Assembly (NCBI RefSeq): GCF_013349955.1
Contig: NZ_JABVXC010000001.1
Coordinates: forward strand, 248,001 to 312,000
Length of the DNA: 64,000 nt
Source of the DNA: Onishia taeanensis
GTDB taxonomy: Bacteria; Pseudomonadota; Gammaproteobacteria; Pseudomonadales; Halomonadaceae
Reading direction: 5' to 3'
In this document: positions 27,392-36,926 of the stretch, piece by piece
Layout: every line of letters begins with the position of its first letter
Position numbering within the stretch: the stretch's first letter is position 1
The notes under the pieces: model-generated
Told to the model about the DNA's origin: nothing
The model's database searches: none
What the model saw: only the letters and a program-made list of their open reading frames with translations
Position numbers and translations under genes: made by a program

Positions 27392-28795
27392 ATGTTCAGC
27401 CCCGTGCCCGCCCCCTCGTCTACCCATGCCTGGGATCCGGCGCTGCTCAAGCGTTATGACATCAGCGGGCCGCGCTACACGTCCTATCCAACCGCGCCTT
27501 CCTTTCACCAGGGCTTCGGCGCCGAGGACTTCGAGGCGGCGCTGGCGCGCAGCAACTCAAGGCCCCGTCCGCTGTCACTCTACGTGCATGTCCCCTTCTG
27601 TCGGCGCATCTGCTTCTACTGCGCCTGCAACAAGATTGCCACCAAGAACACCCGGCTGGCCGAGCCCTACCTGTCCCGGCTCGATCGCGAGATGGTGCTC
27701 ACCAGCCGCCAGTTGGACACTTCCCGCGAGGTCTCCCAGCTGCACTGGGGCGGCGGCACCCCCACCTTCCTGACGCTTGGCCAGATGGGCGATCTATTCG
27801 ATCGGCTGGATGCGCGCTTCGGCCTCAGCAACGCGCCCGATCGCGACTACTCCATCGAGATCGACCCTCGGGAGGCGAACGTACTGACCCTGCGCCACCT
27901 TCAGGCACTGGGCTTCAATCGGCTGAGCCTCGGCGTTCAGGACCTGGACCCCAAGGTTCAGCAGGCCATCAACCGGGTCCAGCCCCGGGTACTGACCGAA
28001 ACGCTGATCGACGAAGCCCGCCGGCTGGGATTTCGTTCGCTGAATCTCGATCTGATCTATGGCCTGCCACACCAGACGCCGTCGAGCTTCGCTGCGACGC
28101 TCGCCCAGGTCATCGAAATGGCCCCGCCGCGGCTCTCGGTGTTCAACTACGCCCATCTGCCCAACCGGTTCGCCCCTCAGCGTCGCATTCGTGAGACCGA
28201 CCTGCCGGACAGTGACGCCAAGCTCGCCATGCTGCAGACAAGCATCGAAATGCTCGAAGACGCGGGCTATGTGCACATCGGCATGGATCACTTCGCGCTC
28301 CCCGACGACAGCCTGGCCCGCGCTCAGCGCCAGGGCAACATGACCCGCAACTTTCAGGGGTATTCAACCCATGGCAGTAGCGATCTGGTGGGGCTGGGTG
28401 TTTCGGCCATTAGCCGGGTGGATGACTGCTATGCACAGAACCCCACGACGCTCGGCGACTACGAGGTGGCACTGGACGCCGGGAGGCTGGCCACTGCCAA
28501 GGGCATCCGACTGAGCCTCGACGATCGCCTGCGCCGCCGCGCCATCGAACGGCTGATGTGCGACATGGCGCTCGATCTTGAGACACTGGGGCAAGAATTC
28601 GACCTCGACGCGACACTCTGGCTCGGCGATGCGCTGACCCACCTGACGTCCGGCATCGAGGATGGCCTGATCGAGAAGCACGGCAGCCGGCTAACCGTGA
28701 CGCCGCGCGGACGCCTGCTGATCCGGCAGCTTGCCATGGCCTTCGATGCACGGCTGCCCGGGCAGGCCAAGGAGCGCTATTCGCGCATCCTATGA
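27392..28795 (+). CDS. hemN: Oxygen-independent coproporphyrinogen III oxidase
   Basis: A 467-residue radical-SAM enzyme that decarboxylates coproporphyrinogen III to protoporphyrinogen IX without O2. The N-terminus shows ISGPRYTSYPTAPSFHQGF. The cluster motif C-x3-C-x2-C is CRRICFYC (Cys70, 74, 77), followed by LHWGGGTPTFL, the SAM-binding Gly motif. Length and YTSYPTA identify true HemN rather than the HemW chaperone. AAAGGAG lies 9 bases before the ATG at 27392; a GTG directly upstream (27389) is possible. Position between cbb3 genes and anr supports low-oxygen expression. Confidence 0.95.
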   Translation: MFSPVPAPSSTHAWDPALLKRYDISGPRYTSYPTAPSFHQGFGAEDFEAALARSNSRPRPLSLYVHVPFCRRICFYCACNKIATKNTRLAEPYLSRLDREMVLTSRQLDTSREVSQLHWGGGTPTFLTLGQMGDLFDRLDARFGLSNAPDRDYSIEIDPREANVLTLRHLQALGFNRLSLGVQDLDPKVQQAINRVQPRVLTETLIDEARRLGFRSLNLDLIYGLPHQTPSSFAATLAQVIEMAPPRLSVFNYAHLPNRFAPQRRIRETDLPDSDAKLAMLQTSIEMLEDAGYVHIGMDHFALPDDSLARAQRQGNMTRNFQGYSTHGSSDLVGLGVSAISRVDDCYAQNPTTLGDYEVALDAGRLATAKGIRLSLDDRLRRRAIERLMCDMALDLETLGQEFDLDATLWLGDALTHLTSGIEDGLIEKHGSRLTVTPRGRLLIRQLAMAFDARLPGQAKERYSRIL

Positions 28796-28877
28796 GCCCA
28801 GATCCTCTAGACTCATGTCTATATCCCAGCAGCGGTGCTCACAGCGCCACTGCCCGAGTTCGAGGAGCAAGGAAACT

Positions 28878-28905
28878 TTGTCTCCTCCGCCCTCTCTTCC
28901 ATAAT
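28878..28905 (+). promoter_or_regulatory. Predicted promoter of anr
   Basis: TTGTCT (28878-28883) and CATAAT (28900-28905) are spaced by 16 bases, 51 bases before the chosen anr ATG. No Fnr box overlaps it, so basal rather than autoregulated expression is suggested. Confidence 0.5.
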
Positions 28906-28956
28906 GGGCCCCGCGGATGGACTAACATGTATCAGGATGCTGCCAAGGAGAAGGAC

Positions 28957-29703
28957 ATGCCCGCCAATGCGCTCGGTCACCGAGCCCGCCTCAACGAAAC
29001 CCGCTGCCAGACTTGCAGTCTCAGTTCACTGTGCCTGCCGCTAGCGCTGGCAGTGGAGGACATGGATCGCTTCGATGCCATCATTCGTCGTCGCGCACCT
29101 CTCAAGAAGGGCGAGACGCTGGTCCGTCAGCAAGCGCCATTCTCAAGCGTATTCGCGGTACGCTCGGGCAGCCTCAAGCAGATCATCAGTGCCGGCAGCG
29201 GCGATGAACAACTGAGCAACTTCTATCTACCGAGCGAGCTGGTCGGCCTCGACGGCATCGACGAGGAGCGCTATCCGGGCACGGTGGTGGCGCTGGAGAC
29301 CACCACCGTCTGCGAGATTCCTTTCGACCGGCTTGACGGGCTGTCGGAGCACCTGCCGGAATTGCGTGCCCAGCTCTACCGCAGCCTGAGCAAGGAACTG
29401 CGCGACGACCGGCGCATGCTGCGCCTGCTGTCACGCATGACCGCCGACGAGCGGCTGGCGAGCTTTTTGGTCAACCTATCATCGCGCTTTCGCCGCCGCG
29501 GTTACTCGGCCTACAGTTTCCGGCTATCGATGTCCCGCGCGGACATCGGCAACTACCTGGGGCTGGCCGTGGAAACCGTCAGCCGGATCCTGGGCCGCTT
29601 TCAGCAGCAGCAACTACTGGCCGTATCGGGTCGCGAGGTCAATATCCTCGATCTCAAGAACCTTTCCGAACTGGCCAATGATGGCTGCCCTTACGACGGC
29701 TAG
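28957..29703 (+). CDS. anr: Fnr/Anr-type oxygen-sensing transcriptional regulator
   Basis: A 248-residue Crp-Fnr regulator that binds DNA as a [4Fe-4S] dimer under low oxygen. Cluster ligands are Cys17, Cys20 and Cys26 (C-x2-C-x5-C) with Cys119 (TTTVCEIPF). The cyclic-nucleotide-like beta barrel follows, then the HTH with recognition helix ETVSRILGRFQ, carrying the Glu/Ser/Arg that read TTGAT. AAGGAG lies 6 bases before the ATG at 28957; an in-frame ATG at 28927 lacks a good ribosome binding site. It should act on the boxes before ccoN and hemN. Confidence 0.95.
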   Translation: MPANALGHRARLNETRCQTCSLSSLCLPLALAVEDMDRFDAIIRRRAPLKKGETLVRQQAPFSSVFAVRSGSLKQIISAGSGDEQLSNFYLPSELVGLDGIDEERYPGTVVALETTTVCEIPFDRLDGLSEHLPELRAQLYRSLSKELRDDRRMLRLLSRMTADERLASFLVNLSSRFRRRGYSAYSFRLSMSRADIGNYLGLAVETVSRILGRFQQQQLLAVSGREVNILDLKNLSELANDGCPYDG

Positions 29704-29727
29704 CACGCCAGCGCATCGATGCAACGC

Positions 29728-29760
29728 AAAAACGCCAAGCCCTGAGGCTTGGCGTTTTTT
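29728..29760 (+). terminator. Rho-independent terminator of anr
   Basis: The stem AACGCCAAGCC (29731-29741), loop CTGA, then GGCTTGGCG and a run of six T. It starts 25 bases after the anr stop. The A-tract on the left makes it potentially bidirectional, so it may also end the convergent ttcA transcript. Confidence 0.88.
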
Positions 29761-29833
29761 ATGGAGCTTTTCTGGCCAATTCATAAGGGCAATGCATCTG
29801 CACGGTGCGCTCAGTCGTGGCGAGCCGGCTGGC

Positions 29834-30772
<939 letters not shown>

Positions 30773-30890
30773 GATCGCAACAAAAGGGGACGGAAATGAG
30801 GCACCATACTACCACTCGCGCCAGAGGCTAGCGACCGGCCCCTTGGGATGAGCATCCGCCACCGCGAACTGGCCTGCGCCGGCTACCTGA

Positions 30891-31508
30891 TCAGGCCGTG
30901 ATGCGGCGGGACTTGTTCAGACGCACGTACATCAAGGCCGTGGTAACGGCATCGCCGAGTGCCGTATGGCGGCCCATGACCGGCACGCCGAGTGACTCGG
31001 CCATGGTCTCGAAGCGCAGGCTAGGCTCGATTTCCGGGCTTGCGCGACGCACTGCCCGGGCATAGCGCTGGGCGATATCGACGGTGGCATTGGGCAAGTC
31101 GAAGCCGAAGCGAGGACGCAGCTGGCGGTTGAGCATGGCAATATCGAAGGCTATACACCAGCCAACCAGCGGCCGGTTGCCGACGAAATCGAGAAACTGC
31201 GCAAGGGCATCTTCGACGCTCGCGCCGCCCTCGAGGTCGACGCCCCGCAGGCCGTGGATGCAGATCGAGTCACCCGTCAGGCGGGCCGGACGCGACAAAC
31301 GCAGGTCCAGCGATTCGCTGGTCAGCACTCGGTCGCCGCGCACCTTGACCGCAGCGATCGAGACCAATTCGTCACGACGCGTATCGAGGCCGGTGGTCTC
31401 GCAGTCGATGGCTACCATCTCGTCGCCGGTATAGGGATTGAACAGCCAACCATAATCGCCACCGGCCTGGCGGCGACGATCAGTCACACGGCGCCACGCT
31501 TTTAACAT
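30891..31508 (-). CDS. DnaQ-like DEDDh 3'-5' exonuclease
   Basis: A 205-residue exonuclease of the PolC/DnaQ epsilon fold. Exo I is AIDCETTGLD (Asp-x-Glu), Exo II has the Asp in GWCIAFDIAML, and Exo III is HTALGDAVTTA with His and Asp, which makes it DEDDh. It is shorter than replicative DnaQ and lacks its C-terminal polymerase-binding region. The start at 31508 has AGGAGG upstream; an ATG at 31526 is less likely. It lies 14 bases after the DUF294 gene, so the two form an operon. The physiological substrate is unknown. Confidence 0.88.
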   Translation of the reverse strand: MLKAWRRVTDRRRQAGGDYGWLFNPYTGDEMVAIDCETTGLDTRRDELVSIAAVKVRGDRVLTSESLDLRLSRPARLTGDSICIHGLRGVDLEGGASVEDALAQFLDFVGNRPLVGWCIAFDIAMLNRQLRPRFGFDLPNATVDIAQRYARAVRRASPEIEPSLRFETMAESLGVPVMGRHTALGDAVTTALMYVRLNKSRRITA

Positions 31509-31522
31509 CCTGCCTCCTGCCG

Positions 31523-33340
31523 TCAATATTCCAGATGAAAACGCTGGGTCAGACGCTGTTTGAAGTCTTTGACGATATGCAGCGCCTCGCGCAGCAGGTC
31601 ACGCTCCAGTGACGAGAGCTGTTGCACGACTACCCGATTGGCGTCGCGCTCGGCATTGATGCCGTCCAGGTGTTCGAGCTGCTGTTTGAGGCGCAGCTCG
31701 GTGAACAGCGACAGGGCTTCACCCAGGTCCTCTGCGAAGCGCGCCTCCAGGCGACCATCGGCTACCAGAGCATCCAGCCGCTCCAGCGTCGAGGTAGAAC
31801 GAATGCCGCGCTCCAACGCCAGGGTGCGCACCCCATGCACGATAGGGAAGATGCCGCCCTTCTTGATATCAATGCCATGCTGGGGTTTCTTCAGGGTGCC
31901 AAACAGACTCAGCGGCGTGGAGAACTGTAGCGCCGCTCGCGCGAAATATGTCAGCAACAGCTCATTGCCCTCACAAGCCTCGAACAGCGCATCACGCACC
32001 TCGTCGAGCAGGGCCGTATTGCCGGCCACCGCATGGGCGTCGAGAAGGATCGCCAGCTTCATGAGGCTCTCGCCATCGCGCTTCTCGACCCAGCGGGTGA
32101 TCCGTCTGCGCCAGTCCCTGACCCGCCCCACCCAGGCCGGGTTGGAGACCATGATGTCGCCCGGGCAACGCGGGTAGCCCAGCGCCACCAGGGTCTCGGT
32201 GAAGCTCGCCATCTCGACGCTGCAGTCGGGCCAGTCGGCGTCGTCGGCCAGGATCAGGCCATTGTCCTGATCCGTTTTGAGAATCTGCTCGCCACGTCCT
32301 TCGCTGCCCATCACCATCAGGCAGCTTTGATGCTGGTGTGTCTCGTCGACCCGAAATCCCCATGCTTTGTGCATGATGCGGCCGTTCAGCGCCGCCAACA
32401 GGTCCATGGCGAAACGCAGCTTGACGCCCTGCACCATCAGCGCCTTGACCAGCTCAGGGGTGCGAGCGCTGGCCGCTGCAAGCTCCTCAAGACTGTCCGC
32501 CTGCTCGACCTGCAGGCTGACCACATAGCTACGGCTCGAGAAGTAGCTCAGCACGTCGGTGAGCTCGACCACTCCCACCGCCTGAGTGCCCTCGATCACC
32601 ACCACTCTTGCCACCTCGTGACGCGTCATGTTGACCAGCGCTTCGAACAGATACTGATCGGGACGGGCACTGACCAGCGAGAAATGGGCGATCTCGACTA
32701 CCAGGCTCTGCTGATCTTCACCGTCGATCACCAGGGCATTGAGCAGGTCGGTCTTGGTCACTACCCCCAGGCGCGCCCCCTGGCGAACCAAAAGGCTGTC
32801 GGCACGGCTGTCGTTGAGGGTGCGCACTGCCGTGGCGATGCTGGTGTCGGCCTCGACGAGTAGCGGCGGTCGCATGCATTCGGCAATACGCGCCAGCATG
32901 AAACCGGCCATGCTCACGCCGCCCTCGGCACGTCGCTCGGTCATCAGCCGCGTCTTGTCGGAAAGGCGCTGGCGGAAGAACTCGGCGAACGCGGGGTAGC
33001 GCTCGCATAGTCGTTCGAAGAGCGTGCGCGGCAGCAGGTAGCAAAGGCATTCCTGTTCGGCCTTGAAGCGGTAGCGGCTCTTGCCATTGAGGATGCTGAT
33101 TGCGCCGAACAGATCCCCCGCCGTGTAGTGGCCAATGCGGGCCGTAGCACTGGGTTCGGAGGTATCCAACTCCGCGACCTCGCCCTTGTGAATCAGGTAG
33201 ACATATTCGCCGGCCTGGCCCGCATCGAGCAATACTTCGTCGCTTTCGTAATAAGCCAGATCCACGCCACGCCGCACCAGATCACGCCCGTCATCATCGA
33301 GCAGCGAGAAAGGCGGTTGGGAGAGATCGACATCGACCAT
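31523..33340 (-). CDS. Cyclic-nucleotide-binding/CBS/DUF294 nucleotidyltransferase-like protein
   Basis: A 605-residue cytoplasmic multidomain protein. In order: a cNMP-binding barrel (about 10-125), a CBS pair (about 150-265, SIATAVRTLNDSRADSLLV), a DUF294 nucleotidyltransferase-like domain with MGSEGRGEQILKTDQDNGLI (G-S-x-G-R then D-x-D, about 335-360), and a helical C-terminal domain. It resembles GlnD-type signalling transferases. Target and ligand are unknown. The ATG at 33340 follows GAGG; the frame is open to 33373. Such genes are commonly linked to DUF4212/ActP symporters, as here (divergent), which suggests a signalling role in acetate metabolism. Confidence 0.9.
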   Translation of the reverse strand: MVDVDLSQPPFSLLDDDGRDLVRRGVDLAYYESDEVLLDAGQAGEYVYLIHKGEVAELDTSEPSATARIGHYTAGDLFGAISILNGKSRYRFKAEQECLCYLLPRTLFERLCERYPAFAEFFRQRLSDKTRLMTERRAEGGVSMAGFMLARIAECMRPPLLVEADTSIATAVRTLNDSRADSLLVRQGARLGVVTKTDLLNALVIDGEDQQSLVVEIAHFSLVSARPDQYLFEALVNMTRHEVARVVVIEGTQAVGVVELTDVLSYFSSRSYVVSLQVEQADSLEELAAASARTPELVKALMVQGVKLRFAMDLLAALNGRIMHKAWGFRVDETHQHQSCLMVMGSEGRGEQILKTDQDNGLILADDADWPDCSVEMASFTETLVALGYPRCPGDIMVSNPAWVGRVRDWRRRITRWVEKRDGESLMKLAILLDAHAVAGNTALLDEVRDALFEACEGNELLLTYFARAALQFSTPLSLFGTLKKPQHGIDIKKGGIFPIVHGVRTLALERGIRSTSTLERLDALVADGRLEARFAEDLGEALSLFTELRLKQQLEHLDGINAERDANRVVVQQLSSLERDLLREALHIVKDFKQRLTQRFHLEY

Positions 33341-34009
33341 GGCGATGACCTCATTGTGCGGCGGCCATGTCACCGCGGATAACGACTCAGCTCACCGGCC
33401 GCATGGCGCGACCTTCGTCTTATCTCTATCGAGAGAGGTTGCCAGCGCCTTTTCACGTCACGACAGTGATGGCTGACCTGGCGGCGCCCGCCAAACATCA
33501 TTTAACTGTCAGGCAGCATAGCAACAGCTTCTCACGGACCGACACCTAGACCATCGTTCAACCTTTTCTCTTTTGTATGATGTCGGTCAAAACCGGGCTA
33601 TACCATCGTCCTAACCATACGACTAAAAACAGCCAGGAAAAAATCGCAACCATACATAAAATATTGAATATAAAGGATTTTAGAAAACCCTTTCACAATG
33701 CCTACGAGCCTTGATACCAAAGTCTGGGATTGTTTTTCCAGGGTTATTGACCAGTATCAGGGCTGATGAATGCAGTGACATCAGCGCGCATTCCACCAAA
33801 GACAAAGAAACAATAAACCAACGTCTTATCGAGGCACCGAGAGAAAGCCGATGATGAGGCCGATTCTGATGACATCTCGATCTAAGGTCGCCATTTCATC
33901 AATGACTGGAAGCGCGACTCGTGATGATGCCCGAAGAATGATCGACCTGATACATCGCGCTTAATGTCGGTACAACAACTCAACCCTGGAACATCCGGAG
34001 AGCATGACT
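33341..34009. other. Divergent intergenic region, AT-rich, upstream of the symporter operon
   Basis: About 670 bases with no supportable gene. The part at 33590-33720 is strikingly AT-rich compared with its surroundings (runs such as aaaatattgaatataaagg). AACCATAC occurs twice, at 33613-33620 and 33648-33655, 35 bases apart, and could be an operator half-site pair. GGAG at about 33995 serves the DUF4212 gene. No convincing sigma70 or sigma54 promoter was recognised. Confidence 0.5.
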
Positions 34010-34270
34010 ATGGCAGATGACAAATCCAATGCTGCTGCTTACTGGTCGGCCAACGTGCGCCTGATCACCGGCTGCCTGATCGTCTGGGCGCTGGTGTCCT
34101 ATGGCTGCGCCATTCTGCTGCGCCCGCTGCTGGCGGGTATCCCCGTGGGGGGGACTGACCTGGGCTTCTGGTTCGCTCAGCAAGGATCGATCCTCACCTT
34201 CATTGGCATCATCTTCTTCTACTCATGGAAGATGAACCGCCTCGACAAAAAGTTCGGTCTCGGGGAGTAA
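34010..34270 (+). CDS. DUF4212 small subunit of sodium/solute symporter
   Basis: An 86-residue protein with two membrane helices (about 18-38 and 57-74) and a basic end (KMNRLDKKFGLGE). It matches the DUF4212 'sodium/substrate symporter small subunit' family that always precedes a VC_2705-type symporter. The first possible ATG (34004) is only three bases after GGAG; the ATG at 34010 has better spacing and gives MADDKSNAAAYW, so it is preferred. It lies four bases before the large subunit and is probably required for its function. Confidence 0.9.
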   Translation: MADDKSNAAAYWSANVRLITGCLIVWALVSYGCAILLRPLLAGIPVGGTDLGFWFAQQGSILTFIGIIFFYSWKMNRLDKKFGLGE

Positions 34271-34274
34271 TCGC

Positions 34275-36071
34275 ATGAGTCAATTTGCCATTAACCTGCT
34301 ATTCGTGGGCGCCTCTTTCGCCCTGTATATCGGGATCGCGATCTGGGCCCGAGCGGGCTCCACCAAGGACTTCTACGTCGCCGGCGGTGGGGTACATCCG
34401 ATCACCAACGGCATGGCCACGGCCGCCGACTGGATGTCGGCGGCATCCTTCATCTCAATGGCCGGCCTGCTGGCATCTGGCGGCTACGCCAACTCCACCT
34501 TCCTGATGGGCTGGACCGGCGGCTACGTCATCCTGGCGATGCTACTGGCCCCCTACCTGCGCAAGTTCGGCAAGTTCACCGTGCCGGACTTCATCGGTGA
34601 CCGCTTCTACAGCAACACCGCGCGCCTGGTAGCGGTCATCTGCTTGATCGTGGCCTCAATCACCTACGTCATCGGCCAGATGACCGGTGCCGGTGTCGCC
34701 TTCTCGCGCTTCCTCGAGGTCAGCAACACCTGGGGCATCTGGATCGCCGCCTTCATCGTGTTCCTGTACGCGGTTTTCGGCGGCATGAAGGGCATAACCT
34801 ATACCCAGGTGGCCCAGTACGTAGTGTTGATCATCGCCTACACCATCCCGGCGGTATTCATTGCGCTGGAGCTGACCGGCAACCCCATTCCGGGGCTCGG
34901 CATGTTCAGCACCCACACCGCATCCGGTGTGCCACTGCTCGAGAAGCTGGATGATGTGGTCAACGCGTTGGGCTTTCGCGACTACACCGCCGATGTCGAC
35001 AACAAGCTGAACATGGTGCTGTTCACCATGTCGCTGATGGTCGGTACCGCTGGCCTACCCCACGTCATCATCCGCTTCTTCACCGTACCCAAGGTCGCTG
35101 ACGCACGCTGGTCCGCCGGTTGGGCGCTGGTATTCATCGCCCTGCTCTACCTGACCGCGCCGGCCGTGGGCTCCATGGCACGCCTGAACCTGATGACGAC
35201 CGTCTATCCGGACATGGCCGGCCAGGTCGAGAACTACGAGGAAGCCGCCAACAACCCGATCCGCTACGAGGAACGTCCCGAGTGGGTGCGGACCTGGGAA
35301 GAGACCGGCCTGATCCAGTACGAGGACAAGAACAACGACGGTCGTATCCAGGTCTACAACGACGGCAACGAGGCCTTCGCCGACACCGCCGAGCAGCGCG
35401 GCTGGAACGGCAGCGAACTCAACGTCAACAACGACATCCTGGTCCTCGCCAACCCCGAGATCGCCAACCTGCCAAGCTGGGTCATCGGCCTGATCGCCGC
35501 TGGCGGCATCGCAGCTGCGTTGTCTACCGCCGCCGGCCTACTGCTGGCCATCTCGTCGGCGGTCAGTCACGACTTGATCAAGACCATGATCAACCCGCGG
35601 ATCACCGAGAAGGGCGAGATGCTGGCCGCGCGTATCTCGATGGCCGGTGCCATCCTGTTGGCCACTTACCTGGGCCTCAACCCGCCGGGCTTCGCCGCCC
35701 AGACGGTGGCTCTAGCCTTCGGCATCGCTGGTGCCTCGCTGTTCCCGGTGCTGATGATGGGCATCTTCTCCAAGCGGATGAACAACGTGGGTGCCGTGGC
35801 CGGCATGCTTTCGGGCTTGGTCGCCACCCTGCTGTACATCTTCACTTACCTCGGCTGGTTCTTCATTCCGGGCACCAATACCTTGGCCAACACGCCGGAT
35901 AACTGGATCCTGGGCATCTCGCCGCTGTCTTTCGGTGCCGTTGGCGCGATGATCAACTTCGCCGTAGCCTTCAGCGTCTCCCGTGTCACCAAGGAGCCGC
36001 CGCAGGAAATCCAGGACCTGGTGGAAAGCGTCCGCTATCCCAAGGGTGCTGGCATGGCAGTGGATCACTAA
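34275..36071 (+). CDS. Sodium:solute symporter, ActP-like large subunit (VC_2705 type)
   Basis: A 598-residue SLC5-family transporter with about 13 membrane helices. KDFYVAGGGVHPITNGMATAADWMSAASFI (about 33-62) is the SSS signature region found in ActP-type acetate permeases. Between two helices (about residues 325-400) there is a soluble insertion rich in Asp, Glu and Asn containing D351-K-N-N-D355-G-R-I, which resembles a calcium-binding loop. Partners are DUF4212 upstream and the CrbS/CrbR-like pair and acs downstream, so a short-chain carboxylate such as acetate is the likely substrate. Confidence 0.9.
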   Translation: MSQFAINLLFVGASFALYIGIAIWARAGSTKDFYVAGGGVHPITNGMATAADWMSAASFISMAGLLASGGYANSTFLMGWTGGYVILAMLLAPYLRKFGKFTVPDFIGDRFYSNTARLVAVICLIVASITYVIGQMTGAGVAFSRFLEVSNTWGIWIAAFIVFLYAVFGGMKGITYTQVAQYVVLIIAYTIPAVFIALELTGNPIPGLGMFSTHTASGVPLLEKLDDVVNALGFRDYTADVDNKLNMVLFTMSLMVGTAGLPHVIIRFFTVPKVADARWSAGWALVFIALLYLTAPAVGSMARLNLMTTVYPDMAGQVENYEEAANNPIRYEERPEWVRTWEETGLIQYEDKNNDGRIQVYNDGNEAFADTAEQRGWNGSELNVNNDILVLANPEIANLPSWVIGLIAAGGIAAALSTAAGLLLAISSAVSHDLIKTMINPRITEKGEMLAARISMAGAILLATYLGLNPPGFAAQTVALAFGIAGASLFPVLMMGIFSKRMNNVGAVAGMLSGLVATLLYIFTYLGWFFIPGTNTLANTPDNWILGISPLSFGAVGAMINFAVAFSVSRVTKEPPQEIQDLVESVRYPKGAGMAVDH

Positions 36072-36119
36072 GCCATAATACTCGCCTGACAGCGCCAACC
36101 GGCGCCACGGCATCACCCA

Positions 36120-36147
36120 ATCGGGCTTCCAGCAGGAAGCCCGATTG
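36120..36147 (+). terminator. Terminator of the symporter operon
   Basis: A perfect 12-bp stem (AATCGGGCTTCC, loop AGCA, GGAAGCCCGATT) followed by gctttg, 49 bases after the symporter stop. The T-tract is weak (three T), so some read-through into the next gene at 36166 is possible. Confidence 0.7.
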
Positions 36148-36165
36148 CTTTGAGGAAACCCGAAT

Positions 36166-36681
36166 ATGATGTGGCACCTGATCGCGGCGGTCTTCGCCGG
36201 CCTCGGTGCGGCAGGCATCGCCCTGCTACTGAGAAAGCTCAGCGGCAAGCGGCTGCCGCGCTGGATCATCCCGGCCTTTGGCGGACTTGGCATGCTGGCC
36301 TATCAAATCCATGCCGAATACACCTGGTTCGAACACAAGCAGCAGCAGTTGCCGCCCTCGGCCCAGGTCGTCTCGAGCGAAAAGAGCGAGATGTTCTGGC
36401 GTCCCTGGACCTACCTCTTCCCAATGACGACCGCCTTCCAGGTCATCGATCGGGAGAATCTGATCAGCCGTGAGGCGGGCAATGACCGGCTCGTCGAGTA
36501 CATTCGTTATCGCTTCGAGAAACAGGCCATTGACCATGTCACTACGCGGCCCTACCTGATGAACTGCACCACCCGCGAACGGCTACCGCTTGACGAGTCG
36601 ACCGGCGAACCGAAGCTTGACGAGCTCGTACGCCTCGACGCCGGCGACCCGGTCTTCAAGGCGGTATGCAATGCGTCTTGA
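36166..36681 (+). CDS. Uncharacterised membrane-anchored protein
   Basis: A 171-residue protein I cannot assign. The N-terminus has one or two hydrophobic segments (LIAAVFAGLGAAGIALLL at about 5-22 and IIPAFGGLGMLAYQIHAEY at about 34-52). A soluble domain follows with WRPWTYLFPMTTAFQVIDRENLI (about 78-100) and two cysteines (one in LMNCTTRE, one near the C-terminus). Composition and codon use match the neighbours, so it is not foreign. It lies between the symporter and the CrbS-like kinase, on the same strand. A role in acetate uptake or sensing is guilt by association only. Confidence 0.7.
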   Translation: MMWHLIAAVFAGLGAAGIALLLRKLSGKRLPRWIIPAFGGLGMLAYQIHAEYTWFEHKQQQLPPSAQVVSSEKSEMFWRPWTYLFPMTTAFQVIDRENLISREAGNDRLVEYIRYRFEKQAIDHVTTRPYLMNCTTRERLPLDESTGEPKLDELVRLDAGDPVFKAVCNAS

Positions 36682-36926
36682 GCGCCCTACCGCCCGCCCA
36701 CGCCATTCCATCGTTCAGGCCCCACCGGGGCCTTTGCTGCGCTGAGGGTCCGCCCCCCTCCCAAGGCCCCATATCTCGCGAGCTACCGGCCCGGAAAGTC
36801 TCATCATGACGTCTCCTGGATGGCGAACCTGGCCACTGGGCCATTGGCCTGATCCAATGCCCAGCACCGGCTGCCCTCTGCGGCAGCATTGCCCTAAAAT
36901 GGGTCGACATTCGAGGGAGAGCAGGC

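Noticed and set aside
33367..33549. 60-codon frame in the divergent region before the symporter
   Set aside because: No ribosome binding site or recognisable protein; the region is better explained as regulatory.
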